A stretch of DNA of 64,000 bases, from positions 3,162,001-3,226,000 of the forward strand of contig NZ_CP101134.1 of NCBI RefSeq assembly GCF_024296865.1, read 5' to 3'. A program made the translations under genes and the position numbers. The stretch's first letter is position 1, and every line of letters starts with the position of its first letter. Source of the stretch: Sphingobacterium sp. LZ7M1. GTDB taxonomy: Bacteria > Bacteroidota > Bacteroidia > Sphingobacteriales > Sphingobacteriaceae. The notes under the pieces were generated by a model. It did no database searches and was not told where the DNA came from. It was given only the letters and a program-made list of their open reading frames with translations. This document shows, piece by piece, positions 9,512-17,882 of this stretch.

Positions 9512-9925
9512 CTAGTTTTCCATCCAGATGGGCAAGGCAAATTGTTTCAATAGATTGGCCAATTTCACTTCTTCTATCTCGGTTTTTTTTACCCAACGGA
9601 TTTCCCTAAGTTCCGCATGTGGTTCTATCTTTTCAAATTGATCCACAAATTCACATTGAAAAACATAGCCCCGGACCGTTTTTCCCTTTTCATTGACAGC
9701 TTGGGCCTCATGTACGCCTAAGAGCTTACAATGCTGTTCTTCCAAATTAATATGCAATTCTTCGTTCAGTTCCCGGATCAAACTATCCACGGGTCGCTCT
9801 TCCGCGTCTATCTTGCCTCCCGGAAGCTGATAATAGCTGGAGCCATTTTTTTGGACGGTCAATAACTCGTCCTGTTTGTTAATGATAACTCCAACGGCAA
9901 TGGTGATGTAGTTATTTAGCTTCAT
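9512..9925 (-). CDS. Nudix hydrolase
   Basis: 137 residues. A complete Nudix box GGKIDAEERPVDSLIRELNEEL matches Gx5Ex7REUxEExGU, including the catalytic REL-NEE part, so this is probably an active pyrophosphohydrolase of nucleoside diphosphate-linked substrates, MutT-like in size. The substrate cannot be read from sequence. It is convergent with the porin gene and divergent from the L,D-transpeptidase gene. Confidence 0.9.
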   Translation of the reverse strand: MKLNNYITIAVGVIINKQDELLTVQKNGSSYYQLPGGKIDAEERPVDSLIRELNEELHINLEEQHCKLLGVHEAQAVNEKGKTVRGYVFQCEFVDQFEKIEPHAELREIRWVKKTEIEEVKLANLLKQFALPIWMEN

Positions 9926-9991
9926 TTGATGAATTTGAGAATTAATTTCCTAATTTCCGAAATAATGGAATGATTTTTAGTATTCAATAGG

Positions 9992-10018
9992 TTGATATTG
10001 AAGTTAATCCTATTTTTG
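9992..10018 (+). promoter_or_regulatory. Promoter of the lipoprotein L,D-transpeptidase gene
   Basis: TATTTTTG at 10011-10018 matches TAnnTTTG; TTG at 9992-9994 lies 16 nt upstream. The start codon is 45 nt downstream. Confidence 0.65.
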
Positions 10019-10063
10019 CATCAAAAATAGATTACAATCCACTAAAAAACACCAAACTAGCGA

Positions 10064-11104
10064 ATGAAACATTACTTTTTCTGGTCCTTACTCTTTGCTT
10101 TATTAATCGTCGCATCCTGTAAGAACTCGTCAAAAACCACTAGTGCTGCTGAGAAAAGAAAGCAAGATTCCATAGAGCGCGTTAAAAAAGCTCAAGAAGA
10201 AGCGGAAAGAGCAGAAAGGGAAAGACCTCGCACTGCAGCTGACATCAAACTGGAAAAAGATCTACAATACGATAAACACTCTTTAGAGGAAACCTATCCT
10301 TACAAGGATACCACCCGCCAATTCCAAATCGAAAAGATCAAGGAAAAATTGGCATTCATTGAAAATTTCCAAAGGGCTCCCCATCAATATGGCGTCCTTC
10401 AAAACTATAAAAACCGTAATGGCGAAGCTGCCGTTGTGGAAAACTTTGTCCGTAATGCCTATAAACGGGTTTCCGACACCTTAGGCACCGAAAAATATCA
10501 GTCTGCACCGCTATACCAAGCCGAAGACAGTAAAAAACCTTCCATTTACGGCCGTGATGGATCCTTGGTAAGCTTGGAAAGCGCCGACACCCTAAAGATG
10601 GTCAAGGTCAATGGTATCTCCTTTGAAGGAACCTGGTTTGTGCCGAAAAGATATGTTAAATCTATCGGTGATTCCCTGAAAATTACCCATGTCAACATTG
10701 TAGATGTTACAAACCAAAATATTATGACCGTGGAAAGAACGGGCGAAAATGAATGGAAAATCCGCAGTATGAACCCTGCTACATCGGGTCAGCACAACCC
10801 GCCTCACCAGATGGAAACACCGGTTGGAATCTTTATGGTCCAAGAACAAAAACCAAAAATGTTCTATTACGGCGATGGGACGACGACCATTGAAGGATTT
10901 GCCCCATATGCGTCCCGATTCACCAATGGAGGCTATATTCACGGTGTTCCGGTGAATAATCCAAAAGGTAAGATCGTGGAGTATTCATGGTCATTGGGTA
11001 CGACACCAAGGTCACATATGTGTGTCAGAAATGCGTCATCTCATGCCAAGTTTGTTTACGACACGTCAAAACCCTTTAAATCCCTGGTGGTTGTAATAGA
11101 CTAG
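10064..11104 (+). CDS. L,D-transpeptidase (YkuD) lipoprotein
   Basis: 346 residues. The N-terminus MKHYFFWSLLFALLIVASCKN is a lipoprotein signal with the lipobox VASC, so the protein is anchored by a lipid. Residues about 35-65 are charged and helical (linker). A YkuD domain occupies the C-terminal half: METPVGIFMVQ, GYIHGVPV (His motif) and SHMCVRNAS with the presumed nucleophile Cys320. The family motif is normally S/T-x-GC, and here the glycine is replaced by methionine. Such enzymes make 3-3 crosslinks in peptidoglycan or attach proteins to it. The following gene is a second, unrelated-type L,D-transpeptidase with its own promoter. Confidence 0.85.
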   Translation: MKHYFFWSLLFALLIVASCKNSSKTTSAAEKRKQDSIERVKKAQEEAERAERERPRTAADIKLEKDLQYDKHSLEETYPYKDTTRQFQIEKIKEKLAFIENFQRAPHQYGVLQNYKNRNGEAAVVENFVRNAYKRVSDTLGTEKYQSAPLYQAEDSKKPSIYGRDGSLVSLESADTLKMVKVNGISFEGTWFVPKRYVKSIGDSLKITHVNIVDVTNQNIMTVERTGENEWKIRSMNPATSGQHNPPHQMETPVGIFMVQEQKPKMFYYGDGTTTIEGFAPYASRFTNGGYIHGVPVNNPKGKIVEYSWSLGTTPRSHMCVRNASSHAKFVYDTSKPFKSLVVVID

Positions 11105-11119
11105 AACCGTATTTAACAC

Positions 11120-11147
11120 TTTGATTGTCATATTTTTCCTAGCTTTG
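11120..11147 (+). promoter_or_regulatory. Promoter of the second L,D-transpeptidase gene
   Basis: TTTG at 11120-11123 and TAGCTTTG at 11140-11147 match both Bacteroidota promoter elements, 16 nt apart. The ATG at 11174 lies 26 nt further on. The sequence CCTAGCTTTGTAAA recurs before the copper cluster at about 32898. Confidence 0.75.
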
Positions 11148-11173
11148 TAAAAAGAGACTAGGAAAATGTGCTT

Positions 11174-11959
11174 ATGAATAAACTATTGCTTATTTCATTA
11201 TGGGCTATTGCGACCTCCACAATGTCTGGAGACCTAAACATCAATCCGCAAGTAAATGCTCCTAAAGAAATCACACAGACAAAAGTAGAAGTAGTAAAAG
11301 ATCCAGTTAAAGAATTATATGATGAAATGAAACTGCAAGGGATCATTAAATGGGACGCCTTCGAGCAAGCTATGCAAGGTTACCAGCAATTGAACCCGAA
11401 GAACAGGAACATCATGACCATCATTGATTTCACCTTGCCTTCAACCGACAAAAGAATGTATGTCCTGGACATGAAAGCCAAAAAGCTTTTATACCACAAC
11501 ATAGTTTCCCATGGAAGAAACAGCGGTGAAAAATTTGCAAAATCTTTTTCTAACAAACACGGATCTTTCCAAAGTTCACTTGGATTCTACTATGCTGAAG
11601 AAACCTATTACGGCGGAAATGGATTCTCATTGCGCCTGGATGGACTTGAAAAAGGAATCAATGATCAAGCAAGACCTAGGGCCATCGTGGTTCATGGAGC
11701 TGATTATTGCAGTACAGATATCATTAAATCTACCGGTAGATTAGGAAGAAGCTACGGCTGCCCTGCCCTACCTCGCGAATTGACCAAACCGATCATCAAT
11801 ACGATCAAAGGTGGAAGTCTGATGTATATCTATGCCGGAAACAAAGAATATCTGGCCTCTACAAAATTTGTAAAGAAACATCCTTTGGAACCAACCTCTA
11901 CCCTGATTGCCACTCAGCATGATGAGGAAACAGGTAAATCCAAAACTGTTCTGAATTAA
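11174..11959 (+). CDS. Murein L,D-transpeptidase catalytic-domain protein (YkuD_2 type)
   Basis: 261 residues from the ATG at 11174; an in-frame GTG at 11168 is less likely. A signal peptide of about 18 residues is followed by a linker and a domain containing VSHGRNSGEKFAKSFSNKHGS, LDGLEKGINDQARPRAIVVHGADY and GRLGRSYGCPALP, with Cys196 as the likely nucleophile. This matches the YkuD_2 family (PF13645), secreted enzymes of the L,D-transpeptidase fold acting on peptidoglycan in the periplasm. It is encoded directly after a lipoprotein L,D-transpeptidase, so the two probably serve the same envelope process. Confidence 0.87.
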   Translation: MNKLLLISLWAIATSTMSGDLNINPQVNAPKEITQTKVEVVKDPVKELYDEMKLQGIIKWDAFEQAMQGYQQLNPKNRNIMTIIDFTLPSTDKRMYVLDMKAKKLLYHNIVSHGRNSGEKFAKSFSNKHGSFQSSLGFYYAEETYYGGNGFSLRLDGLEKGINDQARPRAIVVHGADYCSTDIIKSTGRLGRSYGCPALPRELTKPIINTIKGGSLMYIYAGNKEYLASTKFVKKHPLEPTSTLIATQHDEETGKSKTVLN

Positions 11960-12009
11960 GTATTTAGTACTAAATATTTAGTATTTAGACGGAGGTTCCG
12001 ATAAAAGAT

Positions 12010-12058
12010 AAAGATCATGGATCCGGTTATTGAAACTGGGGTTCATGATCTTTTTTTT
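12010..12058 (+). terminator. Rho-independent terminator
   Basis: AAGATCATG (12011-12019) pairs with CATGATCTT (12044-12052), and the arms extend partly inward (GATCC/GGGTT). Eight T residues follow at 12051-12058. It terminates the YkuD_2 gene. Confidence 0.8.
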
Positions 12059-12370
12059 GATTACATATTTAGAAATATGGAATAACGGCAAAATTTGCTA
12101 GCTTCGAATTGAAACTATACGTTCTTTTTTGGCAAACAAAACATTCCCCCACCAACAAGGAATTTCAATAATATCTTGAATTCAAAATCAACCTATCAAA
12201 AGGCCAATTTTTTGGACAGGATTTTAGCTAAAAGACCTACCTTATTCGAGACATATTCGAGAATCATTCGGGAATTTACTGGATTGAATTGGGAATTGAT
12301 CCCTAACATATTTTCAATTTTCCGAATGTGTCTCGAACAAGGTCAAACTGAGGTCAAGATAATAGGCACG

Positions 12371-12400
12371 AAAAAGGCCATGATAAAATCATGACCTTTA
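12371..12400 (-). terminator. Terminator of purF
   Basis: On the minus strand the RNA reads AAGGTCATGAT, a short loop, and ATCATGGCCTTTTT: a stem with one G-U pair followed by a U run. It sits just downstream of the purF stop codon. Confidence 0.8.
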
Positions 12401-12425
12401 AATCTTAATATTTCTATAATCCAGA

Positions 12426-14336
12426 CTAGCTGCTGAAGTATGCTCTTAAGTTCTTACCTTCCATCCAGTTCATGAAGGCACGGTTTACAACCTTGTTACC
12501 TCCCGGAGTAGGATAGTTACCAGAGAAGTACCAATCACCTTTGTGGTTTGGACAGGCAATATGCAAGTTATCCAACGTTTGGAAAATTACTTCCAACTCT
12601 GCGTTCAGGTTATGAGGTTTCACGATCCTGGAGATCTCTTGCGAGATCTGATCATCGGTAAACGGCTCATAGATTGCCTTTACATAGTTTTCAACCTGAT
12701 CTTTCGGCATGGTCGTTGAAGCCAAACATTTTTGATAGACCTCATCAATGATGTGGGCCAATCCATTCTTGCGCAATAAGGCGATTGCTGCCTCAAATGC
12801 AACGAACTCTGACATCCTGGACATATCGATACCATAACAGTCCGGATAACGGATTTGAGGCGCTGAAGAAACGATTACGATCTTTTTAGGATGTAGACGG
12901 TCCAGAATGGTTAGGATACTCTGCTTTAAGGTCGTTCCCCTAACGATAGAGTCATCGATGGCAACGATGGTATCTTCATGGTCATTTACGATACCGTAAG
13001 TTGTATCGTAGACATGTTGTACCATATCTTGACGGTCAGCATCTTGCGTGATAAAGGTGCGGAGTTTGGCATCTTTCACGTTCAATTTCTCGAAACGAGG
13101 TTTTAGATCCAATACTTCATTCAATTCTTCATCCGAGATTTTATCCGTGCGGTTCAAAAGGGCCTCTTTCTGGCAATCTCTGACATGTTGGTTGATTCCT
13201 TCCATCATACCGTAGTAAGATACTTCGGCAGTATTCGGGATGAAAGAGAATACCGTATTCTTGATATCGTTGTTGATACCCTTCAATACTTGGGGGATCA
13301 ATAATTTACCAAGGGATTTACGTTCTTGGTAGATATCAGCATCTGACCCTCTGGAGAAATAGATTCTCTCAAAGGAACAGGACATCTGTTCTACCGGTTG
13401 TCTGAACATTTCTTCAGTTACCGTTCCATCTTTTTTAGCGATCAAGGCATGGCCTGGTTTGATCTCTTTGACAGCAGTCAATGGAATGTTGAAAGCTGTT
13501 TGTATTACTGGTCTTTCCGAAGCCACGACCAACACTTCATCGTCTTGGTAGTAGAATGCTGGGCGGATACCTGCAGGATCACGCATAACGAAAGCATCTC
13601 CATGACCGAAAATACCGGCGATGGTATAGCCACCATCCCAAGTCTTTGCTGAACGGGTCAATATCTTGGCAACATCGATGTTTTTCGCAATCTGGGCGGA
13701 AATCTCAATATTGGAAAAACCGTCCTGCTTGAATTTATCGAAAAGCTTTTGGTTTTCTTCATCTAGGAAGTGACCGATTTTTTCCAGTACCGTAACCGTA
13801 TCCGCTTGTTCCTTAGGGTGCTGTCCGAGATCGTACAGTTGCTGCAACAGTTCATCCACATTGGTCATGTTGAAGTTACCTGCTACAACGAGATTTCTGG
13901 ACATCCAGTTATTCTGTCTAAGGAATGGATGACAGCTTTCAATACTGTTTTTACCATGTGTGCCGTAACGCAAATGGCCTAATAACACTTCGCCCGTGAA
14001 GCTCACATTGTCTTTCAACCATTGGGTATCCTTGGATTCCTCAGGATAAGCTTTGTTAACCGCAGCGAACTTCTTCTGAACGTATTCGAAGATTTCGGCA
14101 ACTGCCGAAGACCCCATGGCCCTGTACCTCGAAATATAACGGTTACCAGGCTTGACGTCGAATTTAATCGTCGCAATACCCGCTCCATCTTGGCCTCTAT
14201 TGTGCTGCTTCTCCATAAGAAGGTACAATTTGTTGATGCCGTAATAGGGCGTACCGTATTTTTCTTGATAATAAGATAGGGGTTTTAGTAGTCGGATTAG
14301 TGCGATACCGCACTCGTGTTTTATAGCGTCACTCAT
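12426..14336 (-). CDS. purF: Amidophosphoribosyltransferase, long Bacteroidota form
   Basis: 636 residues from the ATG at 14336; a GTG 18 nt upstream is also in frame but would move the catalytic cysteine further from the N-terminus. Cys9 in KHECGIALIR should become the N-terminal nucleophile of the class II glutamine amidotransferase after removal of a short propeptide. HNRGQDGAGIA and LLGHLRYGTHG are family motifs of the glutaminase domain; VAIDDSIVRGTT near residue 440 is the PRPP-binding loop. The enzyme converts PRPP and glutamine to phosphoribosylamine, the first step of purine synthesis. It is about 130 residues longer than E. coli PurF. Bacteroidota often carry two such proteins, so this copy may be the paralogue rather than the main biosynthetic enzyme. 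Confidence 0.85.
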   Translation of the reverse strand: MSDAIKHECGIALIRLLKPLSYYQEKYGTPYYGINKLYLLMEKQHNRGQDGAGIATIKFDVKPGNRYISRYRAMGSSAVAEIFEYVQKKFAAVNKAYPEESKDTQWLKDNVSFTGEVLLGHLRYGTHGKNSIESCHPFLRQNNWMSRNLVVAGNFNMTNVDELLQQLYDLGQHPKEQADTVTVLEKIGHFLDEENQKLFDKFKQDGFSNIEISAQIAKNIDVAKILTRSAKTWDGGYTIAGIFGHGDAFVMRDPAGIRPAFYYQDDEVLVVASERPVIQTAFNIPLTAVKEIKPGHALIAKKDGTVTEEMFRQPVEQMSCSFERIYFSRGSDADIYQERKSLGKLLIPQVLKGINNDIKNTVFSFIPNTAEVSYYGMMEGINQHVRDCQKEALLNRTDKISDEELNEVLDLKPRFEKLNVKDAKLRTFITQDADRQDMVQHVYDTTYGIVNDHEDTIVAIDDSIVRGTTLKQSILTILDRLHPKKIVIVSSAPQIRYPDCYGIDMSRMSEFVAFEAAIALLRKNGLAHIIDEVYQKCLASTTMPKDQVENYVKAIYEPFTDDQISQEISRIVKPHNLNAELEVIFQTLDNLHIACPNHKGDWYFSGNYPTPGGNKVVNRAFMNWMEGKNLRAYFSS

Positions 14337-14591
14337 ATCTTGAATTGATGGCACAAAGGTACGGAATTTTGAAAAAATATCAGATACATCTTAATGTAAA
14401 AAATATTTCACTTAAAGATAGACTTCAGACAAGAGACATCAGACACCAGAACGGAAATATCGGATATTACTGTTAAAATAATGTGGAGTTAATTACATTC
14501 TATAATCCTGTTGAGGGAAAAAGAATTTTGTATGGTTGGGCGTATCTGATATGCCCTTCCATACAAGACCTTTGGTACTGCGGCTCTCTCC

Positions 14592-15104
14592 TTATGGGTT
14601 TACAACTTTTGGCTTTGTGTATTCGATGAATTTTTCACGTCTTGAAACAAACTCAGCTTTTTCTATGCGTTGCCAAGTCATATAGCTATTGACCATGATA
14701 CCGTCTGAAAGAATTGGTTCAACGGATTTCAGGTACAGGATATCACCTTCAAAATCGATCTTGCGTTCCTGGAATTGACCTTCCCAATTCGGGAATGAAG
14801 ATGTTGTAATGGAATATTGAACAATAGCATTGTTATTGTCGATCTTATATGAACCGGCAAAAGCGATAAAACCTTTGACCTGTTCTTGGATTTCCTTTTC
14901 GTTCGCTAAATAGCGGTCATCAGAGGCATATTGACTGCGCTCTGAACTTGATATCTGGACTGACATAAAGCCATCAGCTCCATACATTAATAATCCCTTT
15001 GGAGATTGGCCCATCGGGAATATTGAATCTGCACCTTTAATAGGTACTTCTATATAGGATAGTAGTTGCCATGTGCCTACTAATTCATTCTTCAATGTTG
15101 TCAT
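14592..15104 (-). CDS. Lipocalin-like domain protein
   Basis: 170 residues without a signal peptide. The start LVGTWQLLSYIE, the GLLMYGADGFMSVQISSS strand pair and FAGSYKIDNNNAIVQYSITTSSFPNWEGQFQERK match the lipocalin-like family PF13924, small cytosolic beta-barrels often found beside polyketide or redox enzymes. The ligand is unknown. It stands alone between purF and the YchJ gene. Confidence 0.82.
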   Translation of the reverse strand: MTTLKNELVGTWQLLSYIEVPIKGADSIFPMGQSPKGLLMYGADGFMSVQISSSERSQYASDDRYLANEKEIQEQVKGFIAFAGSYKIDNNNAIVQYSITTSSFPNWEGQFQERKIDFEGDILYLKSVEPILSDGIMVNSYMTWQRIEKAEFVSRREKFIEYTKPKVVNP

Positions 15105-15267
15105 TTAGGGGTTATTGTTTGCCATTATAACGGCGATTCTTCATTAATAGTTTGTAACATTCCTTATATAGATATTTCTGTGACAAACGAAACATCTGTA
15201 TATTCGGTAAACAAGTTTTAGACCAACATTGGTTCCTAAAAAAGAAGAAAATCTTAATCCCTTGAAT

Positions 15268-15648
15268 ATGAACATGAATTGTTATTGTGGTTCTGGAAAT
15301 AATTATGAAGATTGTTGCAAAATTGTACATCTTGACCTAAAAAATGCCGAATCTGCCGAGCAGCTGATGCGGGCAAGATATAGTGCTTTCTGCCTATCCT
15401 TGGTCGATTTTCTGTATAATTCCTTCCACCCCAACAGCAGAAGGTTCCAGAAAAAGTCCGAAATTGAACAGTGGAGCAAAGAGAATAAATGGGAAGGATT
15501 GGAAATCATAAAAGCCACTGAAAACACAGTAGAATTTAGGGCCATTTATGTGGATCCCTTCGGTGAAAAACGGCTGCACCGTGAAAAATCCAGGTTCCAA
15601 AAACTGCAGGGGACTTGGTACTATTTGGATGGCAGAATAATTGCCTAA
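15268..15648 (+). CDS. YchJ-family protein with SEC-C zinc motif
   Basis: 126 residues from the ATG at 15268; a TTG start at 15229 would add an unconserved extension. Residues 5-16 hold the zinc-binding motif CYCGSGNNYEDCC, and AEQLMRARYSAF, FLYNSFHP and EFRAIY match the UPF0225/YchJ family, whose central part has an NTF2-like fold. The molecular role of the family is not established. A single-gene unit. Confidence 0.88.
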   Translation: MNMNCYCGSGNNYEDCCKIVHLDLKNAESAEQLMRARYSAFCLSLVDFLYNSFHPNSRRFQKKSEIEQWSKENKWEGLEIIKATENTVEFRAIYVDPFGEKRLHREKSRFQKLQGTWYYLDGRIIA

Positions 15649-15723
15649 ATAATATTATGGTTTTTGAGGGTTTGGAATTTATTGGAAATTAGTAAATTAG
15701 TAAATAACTAAATATTTTAAACT

Positions 15724-16056
15724 ATGGGAAAGTTTGTAATTTCAACTAGGAAGAATGGGGAATTCCAGTTCAACCTAAAAGCTGCAAATGGACAGGTCAT
15801 CCTAAGCAGTGAAGGTTATACCACAAAAGCTGCTTGTGAAAACGGGATACAGTCCGTTAAGAAAAATTCACAAGACAGTTCAAAATTTGACAAGTTAACA
15901 GCAAAGAACGGTAAGTTTTACTTCAACCTAAAAGCTGCCAACGGTCAGATCATCGGAACTAGCGAAATGTACGAAAGCGAAGCTGGCCGCAGCAACGGCA
16001 TCAAATCAATCCAAGAAAACGCTCCTGACGCAAGTATTGACGATACAACAGTTTAA
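15724..16056 (+). CDS. YegP-family protein (DUF1508 duplicated)
   Basis: 110 residues formed by two copies of the same 50-residue domain: FNLKAANGQVILSSEGY at residue 16 and FNLKAANGQIIGTSEMY at residue 66, each followed by a helix with a C/R-x-NGI(Q/K)S motif. This is the full DUF1508/YegP arrangement. The family is small, cytosolic and of unknown function, and some members are induced by stress. The gene is AT-rich upstream and ends in a strong terminator. Confidence 0.93.
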   Translation: MGKFVISTRKNGEFQFNLKAANGQVILSSEGYTTKAACENGIQSVKKNSQDSSKFDKLTAKNGKFYFNLKAANGQIIGTSEMYESEAGRSNGIKSIQENAPDASIDDTTV

Positions 16057-16082
16057 TATTCGAAAATATTACCACTATGGAG

Positions 16083-16107
16083 AGCCACATTGATTGTGGC
16101 TTTTTTT
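16083..16107 (+). terminator. Rho-independent terminator of the YegP gene
   Basis: AGCCACA (16083-16089) and TTGTGGCT (16094-16101) form the stem, followed by seven T residues. Confidence 0.9.
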
Positions 16108-16317
16108 GTGGCCAGATGTACGGATGATGTCCATCTCTCCAGCAAAGGAATGAACCGGGGGGATAAAGAGCTTCCTCCGGAAGGATGGATGAATGTTTTG
16201 AGAAACAATTGGAAGGGGTGAGATATTTTTCTGCAAATTTCTTCGTTACTTTTGAAGCCCAAAAGTAACCAAACCGACGAAGGAGCTCACGGATACCAAA
16301 AACTACTCGAATCCGTA

Positions 16318-16670
16318 AAGGCTTCGGCTCATTTAAGATGGCTTTTCGCACCATCCACTACACATGGACAAGAATGCCTTGTTGTCGGGAATATCTTTCA
16401 AAAGATCCTCCCATCAAAAGGGATGATCTTTTGAAAGCATTCCAAGGCCAATCCCATCGCACAGGGCAACGGCATTCTTTCCATTTTTCCGCCATTGGAA
16501 ATGAGCCGGGGGCTAAAGGGCTTCCTCCGGAAGGTGAATGTTTGTTAATGGTGAGAACCCCCACCGGGGGTGAAATGTTTTTCTATACCTTTCTGTGTCA
16601 CCCTGAGGGCTTGCCGAAGGGTCTCGGAACTATCCATACTTAACTTGAAATAGTTTTCTCATCTTACGAT
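16318..16670 (-). repeat. Right arm of a long inverted repeat
   Basis: Reverse complement of 6302-6650. The arms are separated by about 9.7 kb that includes eight genes. The hairpin at 16398-16434 differs from its partner at 6534-6567 in both stem strands. Confidence 0.9.
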
Positions 16671-16682
16671 TTCGAAATGAAG

Positions 16683-17330
16683 AATTCTTGCAATAAAGAG
16701 AACCCTAGAAGGGTTCAATTATTTTAGTAATCCCATCGCACAGGGCAACGGCATTCTTTCCATTTTTCCGCCATTGGAAATGAGCCGGGGGCTAAAGGGC
16801 TTCCTCCGGAAGGTGAAATGTTCCTTTACCCACTGCCAATGCCAAATTCTTGCAATAAAAAGAACCCTAGAAGGGTTCAATTATTTTAGCAATCCCATCG
16901 CACAGGGCAACGGCATTCTTTCCATTTTTCCGCCATTGGAAATGAGCCGGAGGCTAAAGGGCTTCCTCCGGAAGGTGAAATGTTCCTTTACCCACTGCCA
17001 ATGCCAAATTCTTGCAATAAAAAGAACCCTAGAAGGGTTCAATTATTTTAGCAATCCCATCGCACAGGGCAACGGCATTCTTTCCATTTTTCCGCCATTG
17101 GAAATGAGCCGGAGGCTAAAAGGCTTCCTCCGGAAGGTGAAATGTTCCTTTACCCACTGCCAATGCCAAATTCTTGCAATAAAAAGAACCCTAGAAGGGT
17201 TCAATTATTTTAGCAATCCCATCGCGCAGGGCAACGGCATTCTTTCCATTTTTCCGCCATTGGAAATGAGCCGGAGGCTAAAGGGCCTCCTCCGGAAGGT
17301 GAATGTTTGTTAATGGTGAGAACCCCCAGA
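16683..17330 (+). repeat. 162-bp tandem array, four copies
   Basis: AATTCTTGCAATAAA begins at 16683, 16845, 17007 and 17169, an exact period of 162. Each unit contains GAACCCTAGAAGGGTTC (a hairpin), TCCCATCGCACAGGGCAACG and TTCCTCCGGAAGGTGAA. The last copy diverges after about 17300. Since 162 is divisible by three, one reading frame stays open for 179 codons, but it lacks a start context and protein-like composition. The unit core is also part of the inverted-repeat arms. Confidence 0.93.
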
Positions 17331-17820
17331 GGGGGTGAAATATTTTTCAATAAATCTTTCTGAATGGACATAAATCAAAGAAATTAGTTTTCTCATCTTA
17401 CGATTTCGATGACAGTGATCCTAAAAACTAGATTCTGAGTTTCACTCTGAATCCCTCTAGGTCACATTTTGATTCTGAACGATCAGTGAAGAATCTGTTC
17501 GGTTCTCCTCCTCTAGATCTTGTCATTCTTAACCGAAGGTTAAGAAACCGTACGCCAAAAAAATCCATATTATTTAAATTGATTAGGTCTGTAATATTTC
17601 GAGACCCTTCCTTCGTCAGGTTGACACCGGAAAGGGACATTTTTTTGCGCTCCGCAATCCCAACAGGTGAGGCTATTTCAAATCTTGGTCTATCCTCTCA
17701 TCCTGTACCCTGAGCGGCGGCGAAGGGTATCCTGGTTAATTCCCAGTTCTTGGTCTATCCTCACATCCTTTCCATCCTGGTTCAAAACCAACTGCCATAT
17801 CCTATCCACCCCCAACCTCT

Positions 17821-17860
17821 CAAAACAAAAAACAGGAGCAACCTTTCGGTTACTCCTGTT
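17821..17860 (-). terminator. Terminator of the M13 peptidase gene
   Basis: AACAGGAGCAACC (17831-17843) pairs with GGTTACTCCTGTT (17848-17860) with one G-U type mismatch. The minus-strand transcript then runs into TTTTTTGTTTTG. Confidence 0.88.
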
Positions 17861-17882
17861 TCCATTTTATATCAGGATCTGT

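Larger units (their letters stand above)
11960..12425. other. Intergenic region with two terminators and a long stem-loop
   Basis: Between the convergent transpeptidase and purF genes. Besides the two terminators listed separately it holds TTCGAGACATATTCG (12245-12259) pairing with CGAATGTGTCTCGAA (12323-12337) across a 63-nt loop. The same stem sequence, with a short loop, occurs at 57467-57512. A 72-codon open frame starting with a non-ATG codon overlaps this structure and is not convincing. Confidence 0.6.
16108..17820. other. Gene-free, repeat-packed intergenic region
   Basis: About 1.7 kb with no credible gene. It contains one inverted copy of the 63-bp unit (about 16245-16305), the right arm of the long inverted repeat, a 162-bp tandem array, two CCCCC/GGGGG hairpins each followed by GTGAAAT (about 16556 and 17322), the block GATTCT...GAAGAATCT (17430-17496), the hairpin TTCTTAACC-gaa-GGTTAAGAA (17526-17546), and CTATCCTCTCATCC/ATCCTGGTT elements (17690-17790). 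The same modules are found at 6, 55 and 57 kb. Confidence 0.85.

Noticed and set aside
12176..12394. 72-codon plus-strand frame between the YkuD_2 and purF genes
   Set aside because: Non-ATG start, overlaps a terminator and a long stem-loop, and no protein-like pattern.
16774..17313. 179-codon repeated frame
   Set aside because: Explained by the 162-bp tandem array being a multiple of three; kept only as a low-interest finding.
5934..17820. Composite transposon bounded by the inverted arms
   Set aside because: No transposase or target duplications seen, and the enclosed genes are ordinary chromosomal ones.
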